64,000 nucleotides of DNA from Bittarella massiliensis (ex Durand et al. 2017) (GTDB lineage Bacteria > Bacillota > Clostridia > Oscillospirales > Ruminococcaceae), in assembly GCF_001486165.1 (NCBI RefSeq), contig NZ_LN908977.1, positions 319,269-383,268 on the forward strand. The letters run 5' to 3'. Shown one piece after another: positions 56,153-64,000 of the stretch (its first letter is position 1; every line of letters starts with the position of its first letter). The notes under the pieces are model-generated. The model saw nothing but the letters and a program-made list of their open reading frames with translations. It searched no databases and was not told the DNA's origin. A program made the position numbers and the translations under genes.

Positions 56153-57064
56153 ATGGACGGTTTGCACCTGCGGGCCAACGCCAAAATCAACCTGTCTCTG
56201 GACATCCTCGGCCGGCGGCCGGACGGCTATCACGAGATGGACATGGTGATGCAGACGATCACCCTCTGCGACGAGATCACCCTGTGCCGGACGCCGTCGG
56301 GCATCTCCCTCACCGGGGACGACCCGACCCTGCCCTGCGACGAGCGAAACATCGCCCACCGGGCCGCCCGCGCCTTTTTTGAGCGGACCGGACGGCCGGG
56401 CGGCTGCGCCATCCACATCCAAAAGCGGATCCCTGCCCAGGCGGGGCTGGGGGGCGGCAGCAGCGACGGCGCAGCGGTGCTGCGGGGGCTGAATGCCCTC
56501 TACGGCGCGGGGCTCACCACCCCCCAGCTCTGCGAGGTGGGGGCCGAGGTGGGGGCCGACATCCCCTTTCTGGTGCTGGGGGGCACCGCCCGGGTGGGGG
56601 GATTTGGCGAAAAGCTGACCCCCCTCCCCCCGCTGGGGGACTGCTTTCTCCTCCTCTCCAAGCCGGAGGAGGGGGTCTCCACCGGGGCGGCCTTTGCCGC
56701 TTTCGACGGAGCGGAAGATCCCCCCCGCCCCGACACCCAGCGGCTGTTGGCCGCCCTGGCGGCGGGGGACCTGCCCGCCCTGGGACAGGCCCTGAAAAAC
56801 GCCATGCAGCTGCCGGGGGTGGTGCCGCCGGCGGTCTGGGAAATCGCCCGTCGGATGGAGGAAGGGGGGGCGCTGGGGGCCTGCATGAGCGGCAGCGGCT
56901 CGGCGGTCTTCGGCCTCTTTGACCGGGAGGGGCCCGCCCGCCGGGCCGAGGCGGCGCTGCGGAAAGTCTACCCCCAGACCGTCCTCTGCCGCCCCACCCC
57001 CTTTGGGGTGACCGACCGCCGGGGACAGCCGGTTGAGGGCTCCGTTGGGGCCGCGCGCCTTTAA
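56153..57064 (+). CDS. ispE: 4-diphosphocytidyl-2-C-methyl-D-erythritol kinase
   Basis: IspE phosphorylates CDP-ME in the MEP isoprenoid pathway. The 303-residue GHMP kinase has LHLRANAKINLSLDILGRRPDGYHEMDMVMQTI at the start (substrate site with the conserved Lys and Asp), the ATP loop IPAQAGLGGGSSDGAAVLRGLN near residue 95, and MSGSGSAVFGLF near residue 245. GAGAGGAGGGC precedes ATG. It is probably cotranscribed with the DUF362 gene. No other MEP pathway gene is in the window. Confidence 0.95.
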   Translation: MDGLHLRANAKINLSLDILGRRPDGYHEMDMVMQTITLCDEITLCRTPSGISLTGDDPTLPCDERNIAHRAARAFFERTGRPGGCAIHIQKRIPAQAGLGGGSSDGAAVLRGLNALYGAGLTTPQLCEVGAEVGADIPFLVLGGTARVGGFGEKLTPLPPLGDCFLLLSKPEEGVSTGAAFAAFDGAEDPPRPDTQRLLAALAAGDLPALGQALKNAMQLPGVVPPAVWEIARRMEEGGALGACMSGSGSAVFGLFDREGPARRAEAALRKVYPQTVLCRPTPFGVTDRRGQPVEGSVGAARL

Positions 57065-57257
57065 CAGTGCGCTGGCAGAAGGGCCCCTCTGCACCGGAAA
57101 GGGGCAATGGCCGCCGATGGGGCGGGGGAAGGCCCCCGGCCCCTTCTCCGTCTCTATCCCCTGCTCTGTCGGCGGCAAAATAAATTTGAATTTCCAGGTA
57201 TAATTTGAAAAAGAGCGCTCCATACTCTCCCCAGACAAATCGGAAGGGGCGTTTTCA

Positions 57258-57902
57258 GTGAAGCGTTTTGCAAAAGTCCACAAGTGGGAGTGGGCCCTGG
57301 CTCTGGCCTCGGTCCTCTGCATCTTCTACGCGGCGGTGTCCGCAGAGGGGGAGTCGGTGGAGGCCATCCGCGAGAACACCGTGCGGCTGCACATCGTGGC
57401 GAATTCCGACTCGCCGGAGGACCAGGCCCTCAAGCTGCAGGTGCGCGATGCGGTGCTGGCCCGCTCCGACGAGCTCTTCGGCGATCTCGAGGGGAAGGAA
57501 GAGGCCCTGGACGCCATCCGGGAGAAGCTGCCCGCCATCGAGGAGGCCGCCGAGGCGGCCCTGCGGGAAAACGGCTGCCAGGAGCCGGTGCGCGCCGGGG
57601 TGACAAACCTCTACTTTGACATCAAGCGCTACGGCGACCGGGCGATCCTCCCCGCAGGGGAGTACGACGCGCTGCAGCTGGTCATCGGCGAGGGGCAGGG
57701 CCACAACTGGTGGTGCGTCATGTTCCCGCCCCTCTGCGTCCCCACCGCCAGCGAGCAGACCCCCGACTCGGTCTACGGCGAGGCGGCGGGGGAGATCGAC
57801 CCCATCCAGGGGGTGGAGGTCAAGTTCAAGGTGGTGGAGTGGTTTGAGGGGGTGCAGCGCTTCTTCTCCGGCGAGAAGAGCGCCGAGCACTACACCCACT
57901 AG
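57258..57902 (+). CDS. spoIIR: Stage II sporulation protein R
   Basis: SpoIIR is made in the forespore and secreted to trigger SpoIIGA cleavage of pro-sigma-E in the mother cell. The 214-residue protein has a signal/membrane segment (WEWALALASVLCIFYAAVSAEG). The family core follows: ENTVRLHIVANSDSPEDQALKLQVRDAVLA, TNLYFDIKRYGDRAILPAGEYDALQLVIGEGQGHNWWCVMFPPLCVP. GTG follows GGAAGGGGCG. A GGTATAATT stretch at about 57197 may be part of a forespore promoter, but I cannot assign a sigma-F box securely. Confidence 0.93.
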   Translation: MKRFAKVHKWEWALALASVLCIFYAAVSAEGESVEAIRENTVRLHIVANSDSPEDQALKLQVRDAVLARSDELFGDLEGKEEALDAIREKLPAIEEAAEAALRENGCQEPVRAGVTNLYFDIKRYGDRAILPAGEYDALQLVIGEGQGHNWWCVMFPPLCVPTASEQTPDSVYGEAAGEIDPIQGVEVKFKVVEWFEGVQRFFSGEKSAEHYTH

Positions 57903-57912
57903 AGTGGGTCTC

Positions 57913-57965
57913 GGGCGGGCGGCCGCAGCGGAAGAATCTTCCGCCGCGGCCGCCCGCCTTTTTGC
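57913..57965 (+). terminator. Terminator after spoIIR
   Basis: GGCGGGCGGCCGC.GCGGAAGA and TCTTCCGC.GCGGCCGCCCGCC pair over about 20 bp with a small internal mismatch and end in CTTTTTG. Confidence 0.88.
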
Positions 57966-58080
57966 GCCCCGCGCGGGTTGCCCGGCGGGCCAAAACGTGT
58001 TATTCTGAAAGGCAAACGACAACCCCTCCCACCGCCCCTTTTGGGCGGCGGGAGGGCCGGACCGAAAGGGGGGAAGAGAG

Positions 58081-61000
58081 ATGCTGCAACTGGTGCTGGG
58101 CCGGGCCAAGACCGGCAAGAGCACCCTGCTGGAAAGCCGGGTCGCCCAGCGGGCCGCTCAGGGGCGGGAGGTGCTGTTTCTGGTGCCGGAACAGGCCTCC
58201 TACCAGACCGAGAGCCGTCTCTTTTCCGCCCTGCCCCACGGCGATTTCAGCCGGGTGCAGGTCCTCTCCATCACCCGGCTGTGCGAGACCATCTTCGCCC
58301 AAAACGGCGGCCTCTCCGTCCCCGATTTGACCGGGGTGGGGGCGGCCTCCCTCATGGCCTCGGCCTTTTACGAGACCAAAGACCAGCTGCGCCTCTACGG
58401 CGGCCAGCCGGTGACCGAGGGCTTTCTCTCGGCCCTCATCGCCGCCCGGGAGGAGTTTCAGAACATGGGCCTCTCGCCCCAGGCCATCGACGAGGCCGCC
58501 CAGGCCCTGGGGAGCCCCGCCCTGCAGGACAAGCTGGGCGATTTCTCCGCCGTCTTCGCCGCCTTTGACGCCCTTTTGGACCGCAGCTTTACCGACGAGC
58601 CGGGGAAGATCTACCGCGCCATCGACCGGCGGGGGGATTTCTTTTTGGGCAAGTCGGTCTTTGTCGACGCCTTCACCGGCTTCACCAAGCCCCAGCACGA
58701 CCTGCTCGACTGCATCCTGCGGGAGGCGGAGGAGGTGACGGTGGCCCTCTGCTGCGACGACCCCTGGCAGGGGGACGGGCGGGAGCTCTCCCCCTTTTAC
58801 GAGGCCCGCAAGACCGCCCGCCGCCTGGCCCGCAACTGCCGGGAGATGGGGGTGGCGGTGGCCGAACCCGAGCGGCTGGACACCCCCCGCTTTGCCTCCG
58901 CCGACCTCTGCCAGATAGAGGCGGCCTTTGCCGGGCGCCGCCCCGCGCCGCTGGAAGAGGGGAAGGTGCGGGTCTTTGCCGCCCCCGACCGGTTTGCCGA
59001 GTGCGACTGGGCCGCGGCCGAGATCGACCGGCTCTGCCGACAGGGCTACCGCTACCGGGAGATCGCCGTCCTCTGCCGCCGGGCCGACGACTGCGCCGTG
59101 GCCATCCGCCAGGCGTTCGACCGGCGGGAGATCCCCTATTTTATCGACGAGAACCAGCCGGTCTACGCCAAGCCCACCGTCAGCCTGGTGCTGGCCATTT
59201 TGCGGGCCCTCACCCGGGGGCTGGACGCGGACGGCCTCCTCCTCATCGCCCGGCAGGGGCTGGCCGACGCCGACGAGGAGACCCTCTGCGACCTGGAGAA
59301 CTACCTCTACACCTGGAACCTCTCGGGGGCGGCCCTCAAGCGGCCCTTTGAAAAAAATCCCGACGGCTTCGGCGGCCCCCTCACCCCCGAAGGGGCCGAG
59401 ACCCTGCGCCGGGTCGAGGCGCTGCGCCAGGCCGTCTGCGATCCCCTGTTCGCCCTTGAAAAGAGCTGCCGCCGCAGCACCGGCGGGAAAATCGTCAAGG
59501 GCCTCTTTTCGCTGTTGGAGCGATACGGCGCGGCCCGGCTGGGGGAGCGGCAGGTGGCCCGGCTGGACGAGCTGGGGGAGAGCGCTTTGGCCGACGACTT
59601 TGTGGCCCAGTGGGACGCCCTGGTGGCGGTGCTGGACGAGCTCTACCTCACCCTGGGGGACCAGCCGCTGGACATCGACCGGTTTGCTGAGATCTTTCGT
59701 CTCTCCCTCAAGGCGGGGGATTTCGGCGCCATCCCCCGCAGCCTCGACCAGGTCATCGTGGGCTCGGCGGACAAGACCCGGCTGGAGGGCTGTCGGGTCT
59801 GCTTTGTGCTGGGGGCGACCTTTGGGGCCTTCCCCCTGCAGGAGGACCCGCCGGGGCTGCTGACCCAAAAGGAGAAAAACGCCCTGGCCGAGTGGGGCCT
59901 CGCCTACGCCGTGGACACCGGCGAGGCGGTGAGCCGGGAGCTGGGCTACTGCTACAATGCGGTCTGCGCCCCCAGCGAGCGGCTCTACATCGGCTACCAC
60001 ACCGCCTCGCTGAAGGGGGAACAGTTTGAGCCCAGCGAGCTGGTGGAGACCGCCCTGAAGATCCCCGGCCTCAAGGTGGAGGCCGGAGAGCTTCCGGGAG
60101 AGGAGGCCGTCTCCAACCGGGAGACCGCCTTTGCCGCCCTTTGCGCCGGGGAGGACCCGGCCTTGGCGGCCGCCCTGACCCAGGCCCTGGGCGAGCCGGA
60201 GCGCCGCCGGTTGGAGCGGGTGCGCCGCAGCGGCGAGGGGTACCGCTTCACCCTGGGGAGGGAGGCCAGCTACCTCCTCTTCGGGACCAAGCTGAACCTC
60301 TCCCCCACCGGGCTGGAGCAGTTTGAAAACTGCCCCTTCTCCTTCTACCTCAAGCGGGGGCTGGGGCTCGCCCCGCCCCCCAAGGGGGAGGTCTCCCCCC
60401 TGGAGACGGGCAGCTTTATCCACTATCTGCTGGAACAGGCCCTCAAGACCTACGGGCGGGCGTTCCCCGCCGTCCCCAGAGAGGAGCTGGACGGCTTTGT
60501 GGACACCGCCGCCGCCCGCTACGGGAAGGAGCAGTTGGGGGAGGAAAACCTCACCAAGCGCCAGCAGTACCTGCTGCAAAAGGTGCGGGAGAACACCAAG
60601 CTGCTGCTGACCCACCTGCAGAGGGAGCTGGCCCAGAGCCGGTTTTTCCCCGCTGCCTTCGAGCTGCCGGTGGGGGAGGGGAAGGACGCCCCGCCCCTGC
60701 GGGTGCAGGCCGCCGACGGCACCGAGGTGGCGGTGCAGGGGTATGTGGACCGGGTGGACACCTGCGAGATCGACGGCCAGCCCTACCTGCGGGTGGTGGA
60801 CTACAAGTCGGGGGGGAAGGCCTTCTCCCTGAGCGATGTGTACAGCGGGCTGAACATGCAGATGCTCATCTACCTCTTCTCCCTCTGCCAGAAGGAGGGA
60901 CCCTTTGCCGGCAGCCTGCCCGCCGGGGTCCTCTACATGCCCGCCGCCGTCACCTATTCCGACGTGGAGGGGGAGCCGGACGAAGGCTCCGCTGCCCTCT

Positions 61001-61374
61001 TTTCAAAGGGGCTGACCCAGAGCGGGCTGGTGCTGCGGGATCTGGAGGTCGTCCGCGCCATGGAGCCGGGGGTGGCGGGGGACTTCATCCCCGTCAAGCA
61101 GAACAAGGACGGCACCTTCAGCAAGTACAGCCGCCTGGCGACGCTGGAGCAGATGGGCCAGATCGAGGGGCACATCCGCCGCACCATGGCCGGGCTGGTG
61201 GACGCGCTGCGCCAGGGGGAGATCGGCGCCGTGCCCCTGCAAAAGGACCAGTTCCTCCCCTGCACCTACTGCGACTACCGCCGGGTCTGCCTCATCGAGG
61301 AGAAGGACGAGCGGCGGGAGTGCCCCAAACTGAAGGGGGACGCCGAATTTTACCAGAGGACAAAGGGGGAGTGA
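58081..61374 (+). CDS. addB: ATP-dependent helicase/deoxyribonuclease subunit B
   Basis: AddB is a partner of AddA in double-strand-break end resection and Chi recognition. The 1097-residue protein has the N-terminal LVLGRAKTGKSTLLESR P-loop, RecC-like helicase-fold domains and a RecB-type nuclease domain (GSFIHYLLEQAL, RVVDYKSGGKAFSLSDVYSGLNMQMLIYLF with the catalytic D and K). The Fe-S cluster Cys are present: ENCPFSFYLKRG and then CTYCDYRRVC. ATG follows GGGGGGAAGAGAG. The addA ATG starts three bases after its stop. Length is within the family range. Confidence 0.95.
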   Translation: MLQLVLGRAKTGKSTLLESRVAQRAAQGREVLFLVPEQASYQTESRLFSALPHGDFSRVQVLSITRLCETIFAQNGGLSVPDLTGVGAASLMASAFYETKDQLRLYGGQPVTEGFLSALIAAREEFQNMGLSPQAIDEAAQALGSPALQDKLGDFSAVFAAFDALLDRSFTDEPGKIYRAIDRRGDFFLGKSVFVDAFTGFTKPQHDLLDCILREAEEVTVALCCDDPWQGDGRELSPFYEARKTARRLARNCREMGVAVAEPERLDTPRFASADLCQIEAAFAGRRPAPLEEGKVRVFAAPDRFAECDWAAAEIDRLCRQGYRYREIAVLCRRADDCAVAIRQAFDRREIPYFIDENQPVYAKPTVSLVLAILRALTRGLDADGLLLIARQGLADADEETLCDLENYLYTWNLSGAALKRPFEKNPDGFGGPLTPEGAETLRRVEALRQAVCDPLFALEKSCRRSTGGKIVKGLFSLLERYGAARLGERQVARLDELGESALADDFVAQWDALVAVLDELYLTLGDQPLDIDRFAEIFRLSLKAGDFGAIPRSLDQVIVGSADKTRLEGCRVCFVLGATFGAFPLQEDPPGLLTQKEKNALAEWGLAYAVDTGEAVSRELGYCYNAVCAPSERLYIGYHTASLKGEQFEPSELVETALKIPGLKVEAGELPGEEAVSNRETAFAALCAGEDPALAAALTQALGEPERRRLERVRRSGEGYRFTLGREASYLLFGTKLNLSPTGLEQFENCPFSFYLKRGLGLAPPPKGEVSPLETGSFIHYLLEQALKTYGRAFPAVPREELDGFVDTAAARYGKEQLGEENLTKRQQYLLQKVRENTKLLLTHLQRELAQSRFFPAAFELPVGEGKDAPPLRVQAADGTEVAVQGYVDRVDTCEIDGQPYLRVVDYKSGGKAFSLSDVYSGLNMQMLIYLFSLCQKEGPFAGSLPAGVLYMPAAVTYSDVEGEPDEGSAALFSKGLTQSGLVLRDLEVVRAMEPGVAGDFIPVKQNKDGTFSKYSRLATLEQMGQIEGHIRRTMAGLVDALRQGEIGAVPLQKDQFLPCTYCDYRRVCLIEEKDERRECPKLKGDAEFYQRTKGE

Positions 61375-61377
61375 GTG

Positions 61378-64000
61378 ATGGCTGAAAAGCCCCGCTTTAC
61401 CAGGTGGCAGCAGGCCGCGGTGGACGACCGGGGCGGCACCCTGCTCGTCAGCGCCGCCGCCGGTTCGGGCAAGACCTCGGTCCTCACCAGCCGGGTGGTC
61501 TCCCTCCTGGCCGACGAGACGGCCCCCGTCAGCCCGGAGGAGCTGCTCATCGTCACCTTCACCAACGCCGCCGCCGCCGAGATGAAGCAGCGCATCTACA
61601 CCGGCCTGGCCGCCGAGATCGCCGCCCGGCCGGGCAGCGCCTTTCTGCGCCGCCAGCAGGCACTGGTCTCCCGCGCCGACATCTGCACCATCGACTCCTT
61701 TTGCATCAAGTTGGTGCGGGAGCACTTCTCGGCCCTGGGCATCCGCCGGGACTTCTCCATTGTGGAGGGGGCCCAGGCGGGGCTGCTCAAGCAGCGGGCC
61801 CTGGGCGAGACCCTGCAGGAGCTCTACGAGGAGGCGGAACCCGCCTTTTTGCAGATGGCCGAACTGGTCAACGCCGAGCGCAGCGACCGACGGCTGGAGG
61901 ACATCCTCTTAAAGCTGCACGACTTTCTCCAGTCCCTGCCCTACCCCCAAAACTGGCTCGACAGCGCCCTGGCCCTCTACGACGGGGACCAGCCGGCGGG
62001 GGAGAGCGTCTGGGGCAGGGCCCTCCTCGCGGGCGCAGCGGAGATGCTCTCCTTCTCCCTCGCCCAACTGGAGAAGATGGGCGACCTCGCCGCCGGGGAC
62101 GGAAAGCTGTCCGCGGCTCTGGCCCCGGTGCTCGAGAGCGATCGGGCCCTGGTGCAAGGCGCCCTGGACGCGGCCCTGACCGGGGACCTGGGCGGCCTGG
62201 AGGAGCGGCTGCGGGCGGGCGGCTTTGCCCGTTTTCCCACGGTGCGGGGCTATGCCGACGACCCGCTCAAGGTGCGCGTCAAAGAGCTGCGCGACGAGGT
62301 GCGGGCCGACTGGGCCGAGTGGCGGGACAAGCGCCTCTGCCGCACCCCCGCTCAGCACCGGGAGGACGTGGCCGCCCTGCGCCCCCTGGTGGCCGCCCTC
62401 TATGGGGCGGTGAGCCGCTTTGGCCGCAAGTTGGAGGAGCGCAAGCGGGCCGAAAACCAGTTTGAGTTCTCCGACTTGGAGCAGTACGCCCTGCGGCTGT
62501 GCACCACCACCGACGGGGTGCAGATCCTCCCCAGCGAGCTGGCGGGGGAACTGTCGAGCACCATCTCCTTTATCATGGTGGACGAGTACCAGGACACCAA
62601 CGGGGTGCAGGACGCCCTCTTTCAGTCCCTGTCCAAAAATGGGGAGAACCTCTTTTTGGTGGGGGACGTCAAGCAGAGCATCTACCGCTTCCGCCAGGCC
62701 AAACCGGAGATCTTCATCGCTAAGAAGGAGCAGTTTCACCCCTACGACGGCAGCGCCTACCCGGCCCTCATCACCCTGGACCAAAACTTCCGCAGCGCCA
62801 AGGGGGTCACCGACTTTGTCAACTTCCTCTTTTCCCGGGTCATGAGCCGGGAGGTGGGGGAGATCCCCTACGGCGAGGGGGAGGAGCTGGTCTACTCCGG
62901 CGGGTACGACGGCGCGGCGGTGGACGACGCGCCCGAAATCTACCTGGTGGACGGCAGCCCCGAACAGCCGGGGGAGGGGGAGGAGCCGCCCCCGCCCGAC
63001 CGCCGGACCCTGGACGAGCGGGAGGCCGACTTTGTCGCCCAGAAGATCCGCTCCATGGTGGAGGGCGGGTTCCTGGTCAAGGACGGCCCGGTCACCCGCC
63101 CCGCCCGCTACGGCGACTTTGCCGTGCTGCTGCGCTCGGCCAACACCCTGGCCCCCCTCTATCTCGAGCGGTTGGAGCTGGCGGGGGTCCCGGCCGGCGG
63201 CAGCGGCAGCCAGGGCTTTCTCGGCCGCAAGGAGATCGGGATGCTCACCGACTTGCTCAAGTGCATCGACAACCCCAAAGACGACGTGGCCCTGGCCGGG
63301 GCCATGCTCTCCCCCCTCTACGGCTTCACCCCCGACGAGCTGGCCGAAATCCGCGCCGGCGCGCCCAGGGGGGCGGGGAAGAGCCTCTACGCCCGGCTGC
63401 TGGGGGCGGCGCGTACCCCCAAGCTGGACGGGTTTTTAAAGGACCTGCGCTACTTCCGCGAGCTGGCGGCCGTCCTCCCCGCGCGGGAGCTGCTGGGGCG
63501 CATCTACCTGGCCACCGACGTGGAGAACCTGGTCAGCGGGCTGGCAAACCCCGCCCCCCGGCGGGAAAACCTCCGCCTCTTTCTCACCTACGCCCAGGAG
63601 TTTTCCCAGTCCGGCTCGGCGCGGGAGTTCCTGCGCTATCTGGAGCGGGTGGCCGAGGGGGGGGACGACCTGCCCGGCGCCCAGTCCGGCGGCGGGGGCA
63701 ACGGGGTGCAGGTGATGAGCATCCACCGCTCCAAGGGGCTGGAGTTCCCCGTCTGCTTTGTCTCCCGGCTGGGGGGCGGCTACAACCTGAAAGACGCCCG
63801 GGCCCGGGCCCAGGTCTCCCCGGCCATGGGCTTTACCTGCTACCGGCGGCGGGAGCACTTTTTGCAGCACTCCACCCTGATGCACGAGGCGGCCAAGTGG
63901 GAGGCGGTGCAGCAGTCGTTGAGCGAGGAGATGCGGGTGCTCTACGTGGCCCTGACGAGGGCCAAGCAGAAGCTGATCCTCACCGCCGCCCAGAAGGACC
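61378..64000 (+). CDS. addA: ATP-dependent helicase/nuclease subunit A, 5' part (cut by window end)
   Basis: AddA is the UvrD-like motor and 3'-strand nuclease of the AddAB complex. About 874 codons are visible, with the frame open to the last base. Motifs in order are TLLVSAAAGSGKTSVLTSRVV (Walker A), TFTNAAAAEMKQRI, TIDSFCIKLVREHF, IMVDEYQDTNGVQ (motif II) and LVGDVKQSIYRFRQAKPEIF (motif III). Near the cut come VMSIHRSKGLEFPVCFV (motif V) and MRVLYVALTRAKQKL (motif VI). The C-terminal RecB-type nuclease domain lies beyond the window. It is coupled to addB. Confidence 0.95.
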   Translation, partial: MAEKPRFTRWQQAAVDDRGGTLLVSAAAGSGKTSVLTSRVVSLLADETAPVSPEELLIVTFTNAAAAEMKQRIYTGLAAEIAARPGSAFLRRQQALVSRADICTIDSFCIKLVREHFSALGIRRDFSIVEGAQAGLLKQRALGETLQELYEEAEPAFLQMAELVNAERSDRRLEDILLKLHDFLQSLPYPQNWLDSALALYDGDQPAGESVWGRALLAGAAEMLSFSLAQLEKMGDLAAGDGKLSAALAPVLESDRALVQGALDAALTGDLGGLEERLRAGGFARFPTVRGYADDPLKVRVKELRDEVRADWAEWRDKRLCRTPAQHREDVAALRPLVAALYGAVSRFGRKLEERKRAENQFEFSDLEQYALRLCTTTDGVQILPSELAGELSSTISFIMVDEYQDTNGVQDALFQSLSKNGENLFLVGDVKQSIYRFRQAKPEIFIAKKEQFHPYDGSAYPALITLDQNFRSAKGVTDFVNFLFSRVMSREVGEIPYGEGEELVYSGGYDGAAVDDAPEIYLVDGSPEQPGEGEEPPPPDRRTLDEREADFVAQKIRSMVEGGFLVKDGPVTRPARYGDFAVLLRSANTLAPLYLERLELAGVPAGGSGSQGFLGRKEIGMLTDLLKCIDNPKDDVALAGAMLSPLYGFTPDELAEIRAGAPRGAGKSLYARLLGAARTPKLDGFLKDLRYFRELAAVLPARELLGRIYLATDVENLVSGLANPAPRRENLRLFLTYAQEFSQSGSAREFLRYLERVAEGGDDLPGAQSGGGGNGVQVMSIHRSKGLEFPVCFVSRLGGGYNLKDARARAQVSPAMGFTCYRRREHFLQHSTLMHEAAKWEAVQQSLSEEMRVLYVALTRAKQKLILTAAQKD

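Noticed and set aside
53585-57322. Long minus-strand open frame of about 1245 codons
   Set aside because: It lies antisense to the aminotransferase, DUF362, ispE and spoIIR genes, has repetitive P/G/R/H-rich composition and no domain. Long antisense frames are expected at this GC content.
58000-60615. Minus-strand open frame of about 871 codons
   Set aside because: It is antisense to addB, is G/L/P-rich, and has no conserved motif. The plus frame has clear AddB motifs.

Overview
The window looks like a high-GC (above 60% by eye) endospore-forming member of the class Clostridia, most like the gut Oscillospirales. The evidence is a chromosomal gene set of sporulation genes (SpoVB-like flippase, yabP, yabQ, sigK, spoIIR, a BofC-like protein), Gram-positive surface proteins with sorting signals, class A PBP, addAB, GTP-type PEP carboxykinase, and strong SD sequences with many GTG/TTG starts. 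I see no phage, plasmid, insertion sequence, CRISPR, tRNA or rRNA gene. I cannot name the genus.

Layout. 1-303 is the 3' end of a UvrD-type helicase. 1406-6725 is the conserved Firmicute cluster spoVB(yabM)-mazG(yabN)-hup-rqcP(yabO)-yabP-yabQ-divIC-yabR, covering envelope flipping, house-cleaning, ribosome rescue, spore coat and division. In this assembly yabR is broken by a retained Nextera mate-pair junction adapter (6351-6386) plus a 145-bp duplicate of the spoVB end. 6813-9808 holds an amidohydrolase, the hibernation factor hpf and an rRNA methyltransferase. 9944-16053 holds a membrane protein, a zinc phospholipase-C-fold protein, a PfkB sugar kinase, a GNAT enzyme, a PII-like protein and an uninterrupted sigK. 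16104-18351 is a surface protein divergent from an XRE regulator, with an operator-like inverted repeat between them. 18455-20701 has birA and a DUF1015 gene. 20830-25928 (minus) is an ABC exporter with its two-component system.

26040-33615 contains a DUF1294 protein, a beta-helix surface protein behind a short leader terminator, a MATE pump, a yjdF riboswitch and gene, pckG and a membrane protein. 34427-38800 has DUF1847 and then a four-gene nucleoside catabolism operon (two phosphorylase paralogues, a deaminase-type amidohydrolase, a GntR regulator). 38890-41072 is a split chromate transporter divergent from a LysR regulator, followed by a BofC-like gene and a class A PBP. 44410-48282 is an ACT-hom-thrB-lysC operon. 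48609-52917 holds DUF4180, a UPF0210/UPF0237 pair and an NAD synthase whose glutaminase domain lacks its catalytic residues. 53256-57902 holds an Lrp regulator with aminotransferase, a DUF362 ferredoxin-like protein, ispE and spoIIR. 58081-64000 is addB and the start of addA.

Genes are tightly packed, and most units end in a clear hairpin/T-run terminator. The few long gaps (303-1405, 11650-12171, 33660-34426, 43980-44409, 48320-48608, 49040-49430) all contain short tandem or dispersed repeats, mostly diverged. The strongest items for follow-up are the assembly chimera in yabR, the anti-SD pairing in the yjdF leader, the degenerate NadE glutaminase domain, the unequal phosphorylase pair, and the 117-bp hairpin repeats abutting the UPF0210 gene.
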